Source of the DNA: Oscillospiraceae bacterium
GTDB lineage: Bacteria; Bacillota; Clostridia; Oscillospirales; Ruminococcaceae
Length of the DNA: 12,237 bases
Direction: 5' to 3'
Assembly: GCA_019416775.1 (NCBI GenBank)
Contig: DXWR01000121.1
Coordinates: 1-12,237 of the forward strand
Below, one piece after another: positions 6,839 through 12,237 of this stretch (its first letter is position 1; each line of letters opens with the position of its first letter). The notes beneath the pieces were generated by a model. It searched no databases, was not told where the DNA came from, and saw only the letters and a list, made by a program, of their open reading frames with translations. The position numbers were made by a program, and so were the translations under genes.

Positions 6839-6870
6839 GAGAGTTCTACCCACCCTGTTACCGAACTCTC
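6839..6870 (+). promoter_or_regulatory. 5' leader hairpin or operator
   Basis: GAGAGTTC (6839-6846) and GAACTCTC (6863-6870) form a perfect 8-base inverted repeat around 16 bases, at the very 5' end of the predicted transcript. It could stabilise the mRNA 5' end, or be a repressor site just downstream of the promoter. Confidence 0.5.
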
Positions 6871-6907
6871 CCTGTTCTGTCCGCCCCAAGAAAGGAAGTG
6901 GCCGGTT

Positions 6908-7207
6908 ATGATGCACCGCAAATATCTTTTGATTGTTCAAAGCCCATCCGGTCCAATTCGGTTTGCCATGGTGCTGAGTCTTTCTCCGGGAAGATGCAGC
7001 GGTTACTGCGAATTTCGGGGCAATATCGTCCCCATTGAAACTGTGCAGATTGATTCCCGTCAGCAAGTAGAGCTGAAGGGTACGGCGCCGATTTCTTCCG
7101 GCTGGTTTCGTTATCGGGTCAGCATTCCCATGGAAGAATCCTCCTTTGATTCCACCATGGAAATTGGCGGCAACGATACCATGCGCCTCCACGGGAAGGT
7201 TGCATAA
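6908..7207 (+). CDS. Unrecognised 99-residue protein
   Basis: I do not recognise this family. The reading frame is supported by a consensus promoter (6801-6829), AAAGGAAG 9 bases before the ATG and a strong terminator 45 bases after the stop, so it is a monocistronic gene. The protein has no signal peptide or membrane helix. It is rich in alternating hydrophobic and polar residues with glycine turns (VQIDSRQQVELKG, WFRYRVSIP, TMEIGGNDTMRLHG), suggesting a small all-beta domain. Two cysteines form CxxxC (C30, C34). A second ATG follows the first directly; the first has the better spacing. The long minus-strand frames over the same bases lack ribosome sites and I treat them as shadows. Confidence 0.75.
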   Translation: MMHRKYLLIVQSPSGPIRFAMVLSLSPGRCSGYCEFRGNIVPIETVQIDSRQQVELKGTAPISSGWFRYRVSIPMEESSFDSTMEIGGNDTMRLHGKVA

Positions 7208-7251
7208 ATCCGCTTCTCCTGGCTTGTCCATCATAATAACGAAGAGCAGTA

Positions 7252-7283
7252 AAAGCTGTGACGGGTTTCCGCCACGGCTTTTT
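7252..7283 (+). terminator. Terminator of the 99-residue protein gene, possibly bidirectional
   Basis: AAAGCTGTG (7252-7260) pairs with CACGGCTTT (7273-7281) over nine positions (one G-U). Inner CGG/CCG pairs lengthen the stem, and UUUUU follows. Read on the minus strand the stem is followed by a short U run, so it may also stop the minus-strand transcript that carries the small peptide at 7474-7539. Confidence 0.88.
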
Positions 7284-7327
7284 CTGTCCTCCGCAAAAGG
7301 GCAAACGGCGTCGGACTTTTCCTGATC

Positions 7328-7356
7328 TTGACAAACTGCGAAAAAACAGGTATAAC
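7328..7356 (+). promoter_or_regulatory. Promoter of the small RNA
   Basis: A perfect TTGACA (7328-7333), a 17-base spacer and TATAAC (7351-7356, five of six). It is among the strongest promoters in the window, yet no substantial protein gene lies downstream before the terminator at 7468. Transcription would start at about 7363. Confidence 0.85.
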
Positions 7357-7362
7357 AAAATC

Positions 7363-7468
7363 AGAAAGGCGATAGGCTTGCCAATCTATCTAAACCAACA
7401 ACAGTTCGATCTGAAGATTTGCTATTGAGATAGCCGCTTTACGTACCAGGTAAGCGGCTATCTTTTTT
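7363..7468 (+). ncRNA. Small RNA, candidate antitoxin of a type I system
   Basis: A near-consensus promoter and a very strong terminator bound a transcript of about 106 nt. Its 5' part can fold GATAGG (7371-7376) with TCTATC (7385-7390). Near the 3' end GCTAT and ATAGC (7421-7434) form a small hairpin that competes with the base of the terminator stem. It faces, end to end, the minus-strand 21-codon membrane peptide gene at 7474-7539. If that mRNA extends to the terminator at 7252, the small RNA is fully complementary to its 3' untranslated part, as in txpA/RatA or bsrG/SR4 type I toxin-antitoxin loci. A 16-codon TTG frame (7378-7428, MPIYLNQQQFDLKICY) with AAAGG 8 bases upstream also fits inside it. 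The promoter and terminator are read directly; the antitoxin role is inferred. Confidence 0.65.
7429..7468 (+). terminator. Terminator of the small RNA
   Basis: GATAGCCGCTT (7429-7439) pairs perfectly with AAGCGGCTATC (7452-7462). Two more pairs (AC/GT) follow after a one-base bulge, and the loop is GTACCAG. UUUUUU follows (7463-7468). It is the most stable stem seen in the window. On the minus strand the bases after the stem are not U-rich, so it is probably one-way. Confidence 0.93.
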
Positions 7469-7473
7469 GTCCG

Positions 7474-7539
7474 TCACTGCTTTTTGGCAAGGCTAAGTAA
7501 GACAAAAACGATCACTAAAATGATAAACAAAACCCACAT
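7474..7539 (-). CDS. 21-residue transmembrane peptide, candidate type I toxin
   Basis: The frame begins MWVLFIILVI and ends LLSLAKKQ. It has one uninterrupted hydrophobic helix of about 17 residues, then a short basic tail, like membrane toxins of type I systems (Ibs, Fst, TxpA-like peptides) and other tiny single-pass proteins. The ribosome site is good: AAGGAA (7547-7552), 7 bases before the ATG. It converges with a strongly expressed small RNA that ends 5 bases beyond its stop codon. No strong minus-strand promoter was found upstream: only a weak TTGGCC-17-TAAAGG in the 7620-7650 region. A weak toxin promoter facing a strong antitoxin promoter is usual for such pairs. It is too short for ordinary gene callers. 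It could instead be a non-toxic small membrane protein. Confidence 0.6.
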   Translation of the reverse strand: MWVLFIILVIVFVLLSLAKKQ

Positions 7540-7546
7540 TTTCCGT

Positions 7547-7552
7547 TTCCTT
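7547..7552 (-). promoter_or_regulatory. Ribosome binding site of the 21-residue peptide
   Basis: AAGGAA within AGAAGGAAA, 7 bases before ATG 7539. It is the main evidence that this tiny frame is translated. Confidence 0.6.
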
Positions 7553-7560
7553 CTGTTCCG

Positions 7561-7620
7561 GCCACCGGCGGCCCGCATCCGTTAAGGCTTCGTCCTTACC
7601 AGCTTCCCCCGAGGGAAAGC
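7561..7620. repeat. REP-like tandem hairpins
   Basis: On the minus strand GCTTTCCC/GGGGAAGC (7602-7620, loop TCG, one G-U) is followed by TAAGG/CCTTA (7583-7598) and a GGCC-rich inverted repeat (about 7558-7574). From memory, the GCTTTCCC...GGGGAAGC hairpin followed by a second variable hairpin resembles dispersed palindromic elements common in gut Clostridia. I could not search for other copies. The element lies in the presumed leader of the 21-residue peptide. Confidence 0.5.
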
Positions 7621-7739
7621 CTTTATCTGTTTCAACGATTGTGGCCAAAAAGAACCGCTTCGCGCCAAACTAATTTCAGATGGAAGAACTTTGCCCTTCA
7701 GCCAAATCAAAACCACAATTATTCACATTCATTCTTCAC
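7621..7739. other. AT-rich gap between the repeat cluster and the sugar transferase
   Basis: No gene is seen. The minus strand contains a GAATGAATGTGAATAATTG stretch right after the palindrome at 7740-7766, which again looks like degenerate repetitive intergenic DNA. No clear promoter for the 21-residue peptide was found. Confidence 0.35.
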
Positions 7740-7766
7740 TGAAATGTCAACTTCGTTGACGTTTCA
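7740..7766. repeat. 27-bp palindrome overlapping a stop codon
   Basis: On the minus strand TGAAACGTCAAC and GTTGACATTTCA form 12-base arms with one mismatch around GAA. The first three bases of the left arm are the TGA stop of the sugar transferase. It may stabilise or end the transcript, although there is no U run, or be a dispersed repeat inserted exactly at the gene end. Confidence 0.6.
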
Positions 7767-9182
7767 CCCTCTGTCCTTCATCACCTGGTTCTTTTTCCGC
7801 TCCTCCAGCACCTTGGCCTGTTCTTCGGCATTCAAAAACTTCATGCCGCTTTCCTCGGTGTGGAAACCTTCGGTGGAGCTGTCCGCCTTGAAAAAGACGG
7901 TGAGTGTCTGGAGCAGCAGCTTGATGTCCTGCCACAGGCTGTAGCTTTCGATATACATCAAATCCAGCACCAGCTTGTCCTTGGGGGTGGTGTTGTACTT
8001 GCCCATGATCTGGGCCAAACCGGTGAGCCCCGCCTTCACCCGCAGCCGGTACTCAAACTCCGGCAGCTCCTGGGTGTACTTGTCCACGTTTTCCAGCATC
8101 TCCGGCCGGGGCCCCACCACGCTCATCTCTCCCTTGAGGATGTTCAGCAACTGGGGCAGCTCGTCCACCCGGAATTTTCGCAACACCTTCCCCACCTTGG
8201 TGATCCGGTCATCATCGGTGGTGGCGCTGATGTTCTCTACATTGACCTTCATGGTGCGAAACTTGATAATCCGAAAAACCTTTCCATGTTTGGTGGCCCG
8301 GTTCTGCTTGAAAAACACCGGCCCCCCGTCTCCGCACTTAATGGCGATGGCGCAGATCAAAAAGATGGGGCTGGTAATCACCAAAGCCACAATGCTGATG
8401 ACCAGGTCCATGATCCGCTTGAGCAGCCGCTGCTCCAAGGTCAAATCGGTGGCTTCCCAGCTTAAAAAAGACTTGTCATCCAGCAGCACATGGTTGGAGT
8501 TCACCTCCACTACGTCCCCCAGCTCGGGGTTGAAGTAAATGTTCTTCTGATTTTGATAGCAATATTCCAGCAAGGTGGTGCGCTGAGTGGTGGGTACATC
8601 GTAGAGAAAGATAGTGTTGCACCGGTCGATCATGGGAAAGATATCCGGAGCGTCGTAAGCCCGCACATGAGCCACCCGGTACTGCCGCAGATAGTGCTTC
8701 AACTTGGGGGCAATTTGGTCCAGACTTTGCTGGGAGGAGGTGATGATCAGCACCTTCTCAGGAGGGGTAATCTTAAAATAGAGGTAATTTCCCAGATAGG
8801 TAAAGGCCACAATGGCCAGCACCTGGAGCAGGAAAATATAGATTAGGTAATGGAAATCCGCCAAGGTGAATTGGGCATAGCGGTTTTCGTTGGTGTTCAT
8901 GATACACAGCTGGAGGTAGGTGATCAAGTCAGTGACCAGCGCTGACAGGGACATGGAAAAGATAATGGGCTTGCTCTTTTGCTTGCCAATATTGTATCCC
9001 CCATAAATGGACATCATGGCGATTCCCGCTACTGCAAAGGTCAAGCAGGTAGTGGCCAAAGTCCGAGAGGGGTGGCGCAGGGCAAAGTTGGGAATGGCGT
9101 AAAAGCCCAAAAACAAGCCAAACAGCACCAAAAACAAACTAATTTTTAAGCAAAACACCAACAGGCGTCGATAACTTCTCAC
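7764..9182 (-). CDS. Polyprenyl-phosphate sugar phosphotransferase, envelope glycan initiation
   Basis: This 472-residue membrane enzyme belongs to the bacterial sugar transferase family (WbaP/CpsE/PglC type). It moves a sugar-1-phosphate from a nucleotide sugar to undecaprenyl phosphate, the first step of surface polysaccharide or glycoprotein assembly. Four N-terminal helices lie at about residues 10-30, 42-63, 75-95 and 112-135. A Rossmann-like central part with KVLIIT at 143-148 follows. The catalytic domain (about 255-435) shows KRIMDL, VFFKQNR (289-295), FRIIKFRTM (303-311), the Asp-Glu catalytic pair D340-E341 in RVDELPQLLN, VVGPRPE (355-361) and AGLTGLAQ (384-391). A charged tail (440-472) is extra. 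The start is GTG 9182, with GGAGG 7 bases upstream. The sugar specificity cannot be read. No other capsule genes adjoin it except the YfhO-family gene upstream. Confidence 0.93.
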   Translation of the reverse strand: MRSYRRLLVFCLKISLFLVLFGLFLGFYAIPNFALRHPSRTLATTCLTFAVAGIAMMSIYGGYNIGKQKSKPIIFSMSLSALVTDLITYLQLCIMNTNENRYAQFTLADFHYLIYIFLLQVLAIVAFTYLGNYLYFKITPPEKVLIITSSQQSLDQIAPKLKHYLRQYRVAHVRAYDAPDIFPMIDRCNTIFLYDVPTTQRTTLLEYCYQNQKNIYFNPELGDVVEVNSNHVLLDDKSFLSWEATDLTLEQRLLKRIMDLVISIVALVITSPIFLICAIAIKCGDGGPVFFKQNRATKHGKVFRIIKFRTMKVNVENISATTDDDRITKVGKVLRKFRVDELPQLLNILKGEMSVVGPRPEMLENVDKYTQELPEFEYRLRVKAGLTGLAQIMGKYNTTPKDKLVLDLMYIESYSLWQDIKLLLQTLTVFFKADSSTEGFHTEESGMKFLNAEEQAKVLEERKKNQVMKDRG

Positions 9183-9215
9183 AAAATAACCTCCGTTTCC
9201 AGGAGAAAAATAGTT

Positions 9216-9250
9216 ATTATAATATTACCACAGAGAAGAAGGAGATGCAA
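9216..9250 (-). promoter_or_regulatory. Promoter region of the sugar transferase
   Basis: TTGCAT (9245-9250), a 17-base spacer and TAATAT (9222-9227). A perfect TATAAT overlaps just after it (9216-9221) but has no matching -35 at 17 bases. Either hexamer may serve as the -10. Confidence 0.55.
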
Positions 9251-9295
9251 TAGGGGATGCCCCCAACACCTCAAAAAGCTTCTTTTTAGCCCAAA

Positions 9296-9338
9296 ATCAA
9301 AAGCGGCCCTTGCCGGAACCGACACAACAGGCCGCTTT
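9296..9338 (-). terminator. Terminator of the YfhO-family gene
   Basis: On the minus strand AAAGCGGCC pairs with GGCCGCTTT across a 21-base loop that holds a small inner hairpin (CGG/CCG). UUUUGAUUUU follows. It lies about 25 bases after the stop codon. Confidence 0.82.
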
Positions 9339-9362
9339 GATAAACTGATATTTACGGAAAGA

Positions 9363-11831
9363 TCAAGGGGTGTTGCCCGGTTCTTCCTGGGAATTTGTAT
9401 CTTCCTCTTGTTCGCTCATCTGATAGCGCCATTTCAGATACCGCTGTCCGGCAGCAGGCTGCACCGGCAGGAAGGCTTCGCTGCGGTGACGGCGGGGCAG
9501 CACGGCATAGTTGGCGGGATCCTTGCGGCGAAGCACCATCCAGGCCGCCACCCAGATCACCAGCAGTCCCCCGCCGATGCCGGTGACGATTAAGCCCTGA
9601 GTCAAACCGGGGGTGGTGTAGGTGAAGGTGATGGTATTTTCCCCTGCCGGCACCAGCACCGCCATAAAGCCCACGTTGGCCTTGACAATTTCCGCCGGCT
9701 GGCCGTTGACCGTGGCGCTCCAACCAGCGTCGTAAGGCACCGAGAAGAACACTAGATTGGCGGCGTCCAGGGAGATAGCGGCTTCAAAGCCGGTGTGGTC
9801 CCAGGTGAAGCTGTGGCAGGAGGAAGAAGCCCGCTCCTGGCAGTTTTGCAGATACTCCGCCTGGCCAATGTTCACCCGGGCGTAGTCGCTTTGCTGCTCC
9901 ATCAGTCCCCCGTACAAAGCGGCGTCCTCGTCGGACAGACAGAGGGCCTCCAGCATCACCTTGTCCCGGCTTTCTTCCGGATAGGTTTCCAGCTGGGTAC
10001 GGGTAATATATTTATCGTAGGTGAAGCCCATGGGAATGAAGTAGTCGTTTTGGTAAATATCCAGGCCGTTCTGGGTATCCAGATAGGTAAAGCCGGGCAG
10101 ATTGGGATTATCCTCCCCGGACTGAACAAAGCAGTACCGAACGCTGGTGAGCCCCCGCAGGCCGAAGTAACTGAGATCCGGCCGGCTGGCCACATCCCGG
10201 TTCACTCCGATGGCGTCGTAAAACTCCATAATGGACCCCTCCACCACCGAATGGAAGCACTGGATGGTGGAGTACCCCCAGTTCATGGGAGCATTGTCCA
10301 GCATACCGTCTTCGTCCACCCGGAAGAAATAACCGGAATCCAAATCAAAGGGGGCGGACAGGGCAATGCCCTGGTCGGTGAGGGCGGTGTAGTCGTCCCC
10401 GTGGCTGCGGCCTAACCCCAACAGCAGCACCCCTTCCCCAAAGATCACCACACAGACACAGAGAGTAGTGATCCGGGTAAACTGCTTAAACTTCATCTTC
10501 CCCCGCAGCTTCAGCAGCAGGAACACCAGCACCAGACTGGCGGCAGCAATGGCCATGTAGGCCCAATACCGGTCTGGGAAGTTGGTCATGCTGAAAAATT
10601 CCAGCTCCCCATTTTCCCCATAGCTGGGCAGGATCCCCAGAATCAAAAACAGCCCCACTACAACGCCGCAGAACTTGATGCCGCCGGTAAAGGGCACCTG
10701 GACGTCCTCCAGGCTGATAACTGTGGCCAAACACAGCATCAGGATAGGCATGTAAAACCACCGAGCATAGTACTCGGTGTTCGCCATGGAAAACAGGCTG
10801 TTCAGCAGCGGCACAAAGGCCATGATGGCGCAAATAGCAATCAGCCGTTTCAGCCAGGTCTTTTTGTGGCTCTTAAAGTACACCACCACCCCGGTGAGAG
10901 AGAACAACGGCAGGTAGGCGCTTACCGAAGCCCACCGGGAGTTGCTGTCTGGGAAGAAGTTAGCACGGGCAGGGATGTCCGGTGGGAAGAACAGGCTTTG
11001 GAGAATCAGTCCGTACCGTTGGACACGGTCGTAGAACAAAGCGTTGTACCCCAAAAGGATGTTGTCCACCCGGGGATTCTGCATCACCATCATGGCGCTG
11101 GGCAAAAGCAGGCAGCAGGAGAGCAGCAGTCCGATCACCGCCTCCACCACCAAGGCCAGAAATCCCGACAAAGTAAGCCGGAAATCCTTGGACAGACAGC
11201 GCAGCACAAAGTAGATCAAACAGAAGATCACCTGGCCGAAGAAGAAATAATAGTTGACCACTCCGCACAACCCCACTGCCAAGGCAAACCAGCCCCGCCG
11301 TCGGTTGATCATGGTTTCCTCCATGGCAATCAGCAGCAGGGGGAAGACGATCGCCGCTTCGTGGAAGTGGTTGAAGAACACATTGTAGATCTGGAATCCG
11401 GAAAAGGCGTAGAGCAGTGCCCCGATGGCAGCGGTGGAGTCCCGCTTGGTGAACCGCTTCAGATAGCCGTAGCCGGTCAAAGCTGCGGCGGCAAACTTCA
11501 GCATCAGCAGAGGCGCCATGGCAAAGGGCACCCACTGGATGGGCAGGAGCATGGAAAGCCAGAAAAAGGGGCTGCCCAGCAGGTAGAAGGAATAGCTGCC
11601 CACAAAACCGCTGCCCAGGTCGGTCCCCCAGTCCCAGCCCAGGGGGCCTTCGGTGAGGTAGTCGTGGGCGTGAAGATAAAAGGGGATCTGCTGAACGTTG
11701 AAGTCCCCGTAGTAGAAAAAGTAGCCCCCGTCCAAAATCACAAAGGGCAGGAAAATCAGCCCTGCCAACAGCAACGAAAGCAAAAACAGCTTCAGGTAGG
11801 GCAGAGGTTTCCGGGAAAGGGTGTGGGTCAT
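9363..11831 (-). CDS. YfhO-family polytopic membrane protein (GT-C-like)
   Basis: This 822-residue protein has about a dozen membrane helices, starting with residues 12-33. It has a GT-C-like N-terminal architecture: YGDFNVQQIPF (41-51) with an Asp after the first helix, then WDWGTDLGSGFVGSYSFYLLGSPFF, the YfhO family signature. Multiple helices follow, then an extracytoplasmic beta domain. That domain ends in PYDAGWSATVNGQPAEIVKA and GENTITFTYTTPGL, a last helix (about 750-772) and an acidic tail. In Bacillus, YfhO is needed to glycosylate lipoteichoic acid using a lipid-linked sugar; the role here is inferred by family. The start is ATG 11831, because GGAGGTG lies 5 bases upstream; the longer frame begins inside the promoter -10. 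It is monocistronic by its terminator at 9296-9338 and leads into the sugar transferase, which suggests shared surface-glycan work. Confidence 0.9.
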   Translation of the reverse strand: MTHTLSRKPLPYLKLFLLSLLLAGLIFLPFVILDGGYFFYYGDFNVQQIPFYLHAHDYLTEGPLGWDWGTDLGSGFVGSYSFYLLGSPFFWLSMLLPIQWVPFAMAPLLMLKFAAAALTGYGYLKRFTKRDSTAAIGALLYAFSGFQIYNVFFNHFHEAAIVFPLLLIAMEETMINRRRGWFALAVGLCGVVNYYFFFGQVIFCLIYFVLRCLSKDFRLTLSGFLALVVEAVIGLLLSCCLLLPSAMMVMQNPRVDNILLGYNALFYDRVQRYGLILQSLFFPPDIPARANFFPDSNSRWASVSAYLPLFSLTGVVVYFKSHKKTWLKRLIAICAIMAFVPLLNSLFSMANTEYYARWFYMPILMLCLATVISLEDVQVPFTGGIKFCGVVVGLFLILGILPSYGENGELEFFSMTNFPDRYWAYMAIAAASLVLVFLLLKLRGKMKFKQFTRITTLCVCVVIFGEGVLLLGLGRSHGDDYTALTDQGIALSAPFDLDSGYFFRVDEDGMLDNAPMNWGYSTIQCFHSVVEGSIMEFYDAIGVNRDVASRPDLSYFGLRGLTSVRYCFVQSGEDNPNLPGFTYLDTQNGLDIYQNDYFIPMGFTYDKYITRTQLETYPEESRDKVMLEALCLSDEDAALYGGLMEQQSDYARVNIGQAEYLQNCQERASSSCHSFTWDHTGFEAAISLDAANLVFFSVPYDAGWSATVNGQPAEIVKANVGFMAVLVPAGENTITFTYTTPGLTQGLIVTGIGGGLLVIWVAAWMVLRRKDPANYAVLPRRHRSEAFLPVQPAAGQRYLKWRYQMSEQEEDTNSQEEPGNTP

Positions 11832-11836
11832 AAGTA

Positions 11837-11843
11837 CACCTCC
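11837..11843 (-). promoter_or_regulatory. Ribosome binding site of the YfhO-family gene
   Basis: GGAGGTG lies 5 bases before ATG 11831 and is a near-perfect Shine-Dalgarno. It fixes the start against a 45-codon upstream extension. Confidence 0.88.
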
Positions 11844-11861
11844 AGGGTAGGATGGATTGGA

Positions 11862-11967
11862 TTTGACAATCATTTTCAACCAAAAATCCGTTGGGTTTTC
11901 ACTGGTTTTCGCCCTTGCTTTTTGGGCGGCAAAGTGGGAACCGTAATGATGGCTTTTGGCAATCATT
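11862..11967. repeat. 13-bp direct repeat flanking the YfhO leader
   Basis: Plus-strand TTTGACAATCATT (11862-11874) and TTTGGCAATCATT (11955-11967) agree at 12 of 13 bases and lie 93 bases apart. The second overlaps the -10 and first transcribed bases, the other lies in the leader about 30 bases before the start codon. This suits paired operators; the regulator is unknown. Confidence 0.5.
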
Positions 11968-11994
11968 ATAGCATACCCCCACTCCCCTTTTCAA
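11965..11994 (-). promoter_or_regulatory. Promoter of the YfhO-family gene
   Basis: TTGAAA (11989-11994), an 18-base spacer and a perfect TATAAT (11965-11970), with TG before it (extended -10). It gives a long leader of about 127 bases. Confidence 0.85.
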
Positions 11995-12001
11995 GAAAAG
12001 G

Positions 12002-12033
12002 AAAAAAGAAGGAGCCGCCACCAGGGCAGCTCC
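12002..12033 (-). terminator. Terminator of a minus-strand transcript entering from the right
   Basis: On the minus strand GGAGCTGCC pairs with GGCGGCTCC (one G-U) around CTGGT, followed by UUCUUUUUU. It ends a transcript whose gene lies beyond, or partly at, the right edge. Confidence 0.9.
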
Positions 12034-12237
12034 CATTGGTTATTCCGAGGAAAGGGCGGAAGAAGTTTCTTCCTCCGGGGATTTTAAACGAGATTCAAGT
12101 AGTTCGGCCTATGAAAAAACAATCTTATCTATTTTTTCATTTTACACTATTACGGATTGTAAGGCCGATTTTCCGCATAAAAATTCCCACCATTTGCATA
12201 TACTGTAATTTTATCGTAATAAATCCATCTGCTGATC
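12034..12237. other. AT-rich right edge, possible gene tail
   Basis: No gene can be called. On the minus strand one frame is open from the edge to a TAA at 12150-12152 (28 codons, ending YAENRPYNP), and a second frame is also open to a nearby TGA. A plus-strand frame from ATG 12111 runs to the edge without a ribosome site. The first could be the 3' end of the gene whose terminator is at 12002-12033, but its base composition is poorer in GC than its neighbours. A GGAAGAA/TTCTTCC inverted repeat lies at 12058-12073. Confidence 0.3.

Noticed and set aside
6809..7358. Two long minus-strand frames over the 99-residue gene
   Set aside because: Neither has a ribosome site, and the plus strand has a promoter, ribosome site and terminator in the right places.
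9795..10415. Long plus-strand frame inside the YfhO gene
   Set aside because: It is a shadow of a GC-rich coding region; the minus-strand frame shows clear family motifs and a ribosome site.
11832..11966. 45-codon N-terminal extension of the YfhO-family protein
   Set aside because: Its ATG lies within the promoter -10, and a near-perfect ribosome site precedes ATG 11831.
12111..12237. Plus-strand frame running off the right edge
   Set aside because: No ribosome site or promoter, AT-rich residues without a recognisable motif, and it competes with open minus-strand frames.

Overview
This window most likely comes from an anaerobic, low-to-mid GC Firmicute of the class Clostridia (Oscillospirales/Ruminococcaceae-like). 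The evidence is a DUF3783 protein, a cdaA-cdaR pair, a KtrAB potassium system, AGGAGG-type ribosome binding sites, consensus sigma-A promoters and many U-tailed terminators. Coding DNA looks GC-rich and the gaps are AT-rich. The family calls come from reading motifs; no database search was possible.

Layout, left to right. Eight of the nine supported protein genes, and a short candidate peptide, lie on the minus strand. Positions 1-187 hold an AT-rich gap with an MraZ-box-like repeat and the terminator of the cdaA-cdaR operon. cdaR (188-1468) and cdaA (1465-2382) overlap by four bases and make and regulate cyclic di-AMP. An AEC-family membrane transporter (2534-3460) has its own promoter and terminator. 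ktrA (3686-4339) and ktrB (4507-5853) form a K+ uptake system of the kind that c-di-AMP controls. A 278-base gap with direct repeats follows, then a DUF3783 protein (6246-6635). A divergent intergenic region leads to the only clear plus-strand protein gene, an unrecognised 99-residue protein (6908-7207) with its own promoter, 5' hairpin and terminator.

The most interesting region is 7250-7560. A strong plus-strand promoter drives a short RNA of about 106 nt that ends in a very stable terminator. Just beyond it, convergent on the minus strand, is a 21-codon ORF with a good ribosome binding site. It encodes a nearly pure transmembrane peptide with a KKQ tail. This is the layout of a type I toxin-antitoxin locus. 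It is followed by a cluster of REP-like hairpins (7561-7620) and a palindrome overlapping the next gene's stop codon.

The right part carries an envelope-polysaccharide initiating sugar transferase (7764-9182) and a large YfhO-family multi-membrane protein (9363-11831), each with its own promoter. Both probably act in cell-surface glycan or teichoic-acid decoration. The last 200 bases hold the terminator of an upstream minus-strand transcript and ambiguous AT-rich DNA.

Functional links: CdaA/CdaR (c-di-AMP synthesis) and KtrA/KtrB (a classic c-di-AMP target) lie within 6 kb, which fits osmotic and turgor control. YfhO and the sugar transferase fit cell-surface assembly. No phage, insertion sequence, CRISPR array, rRNA or tRNA was seen.
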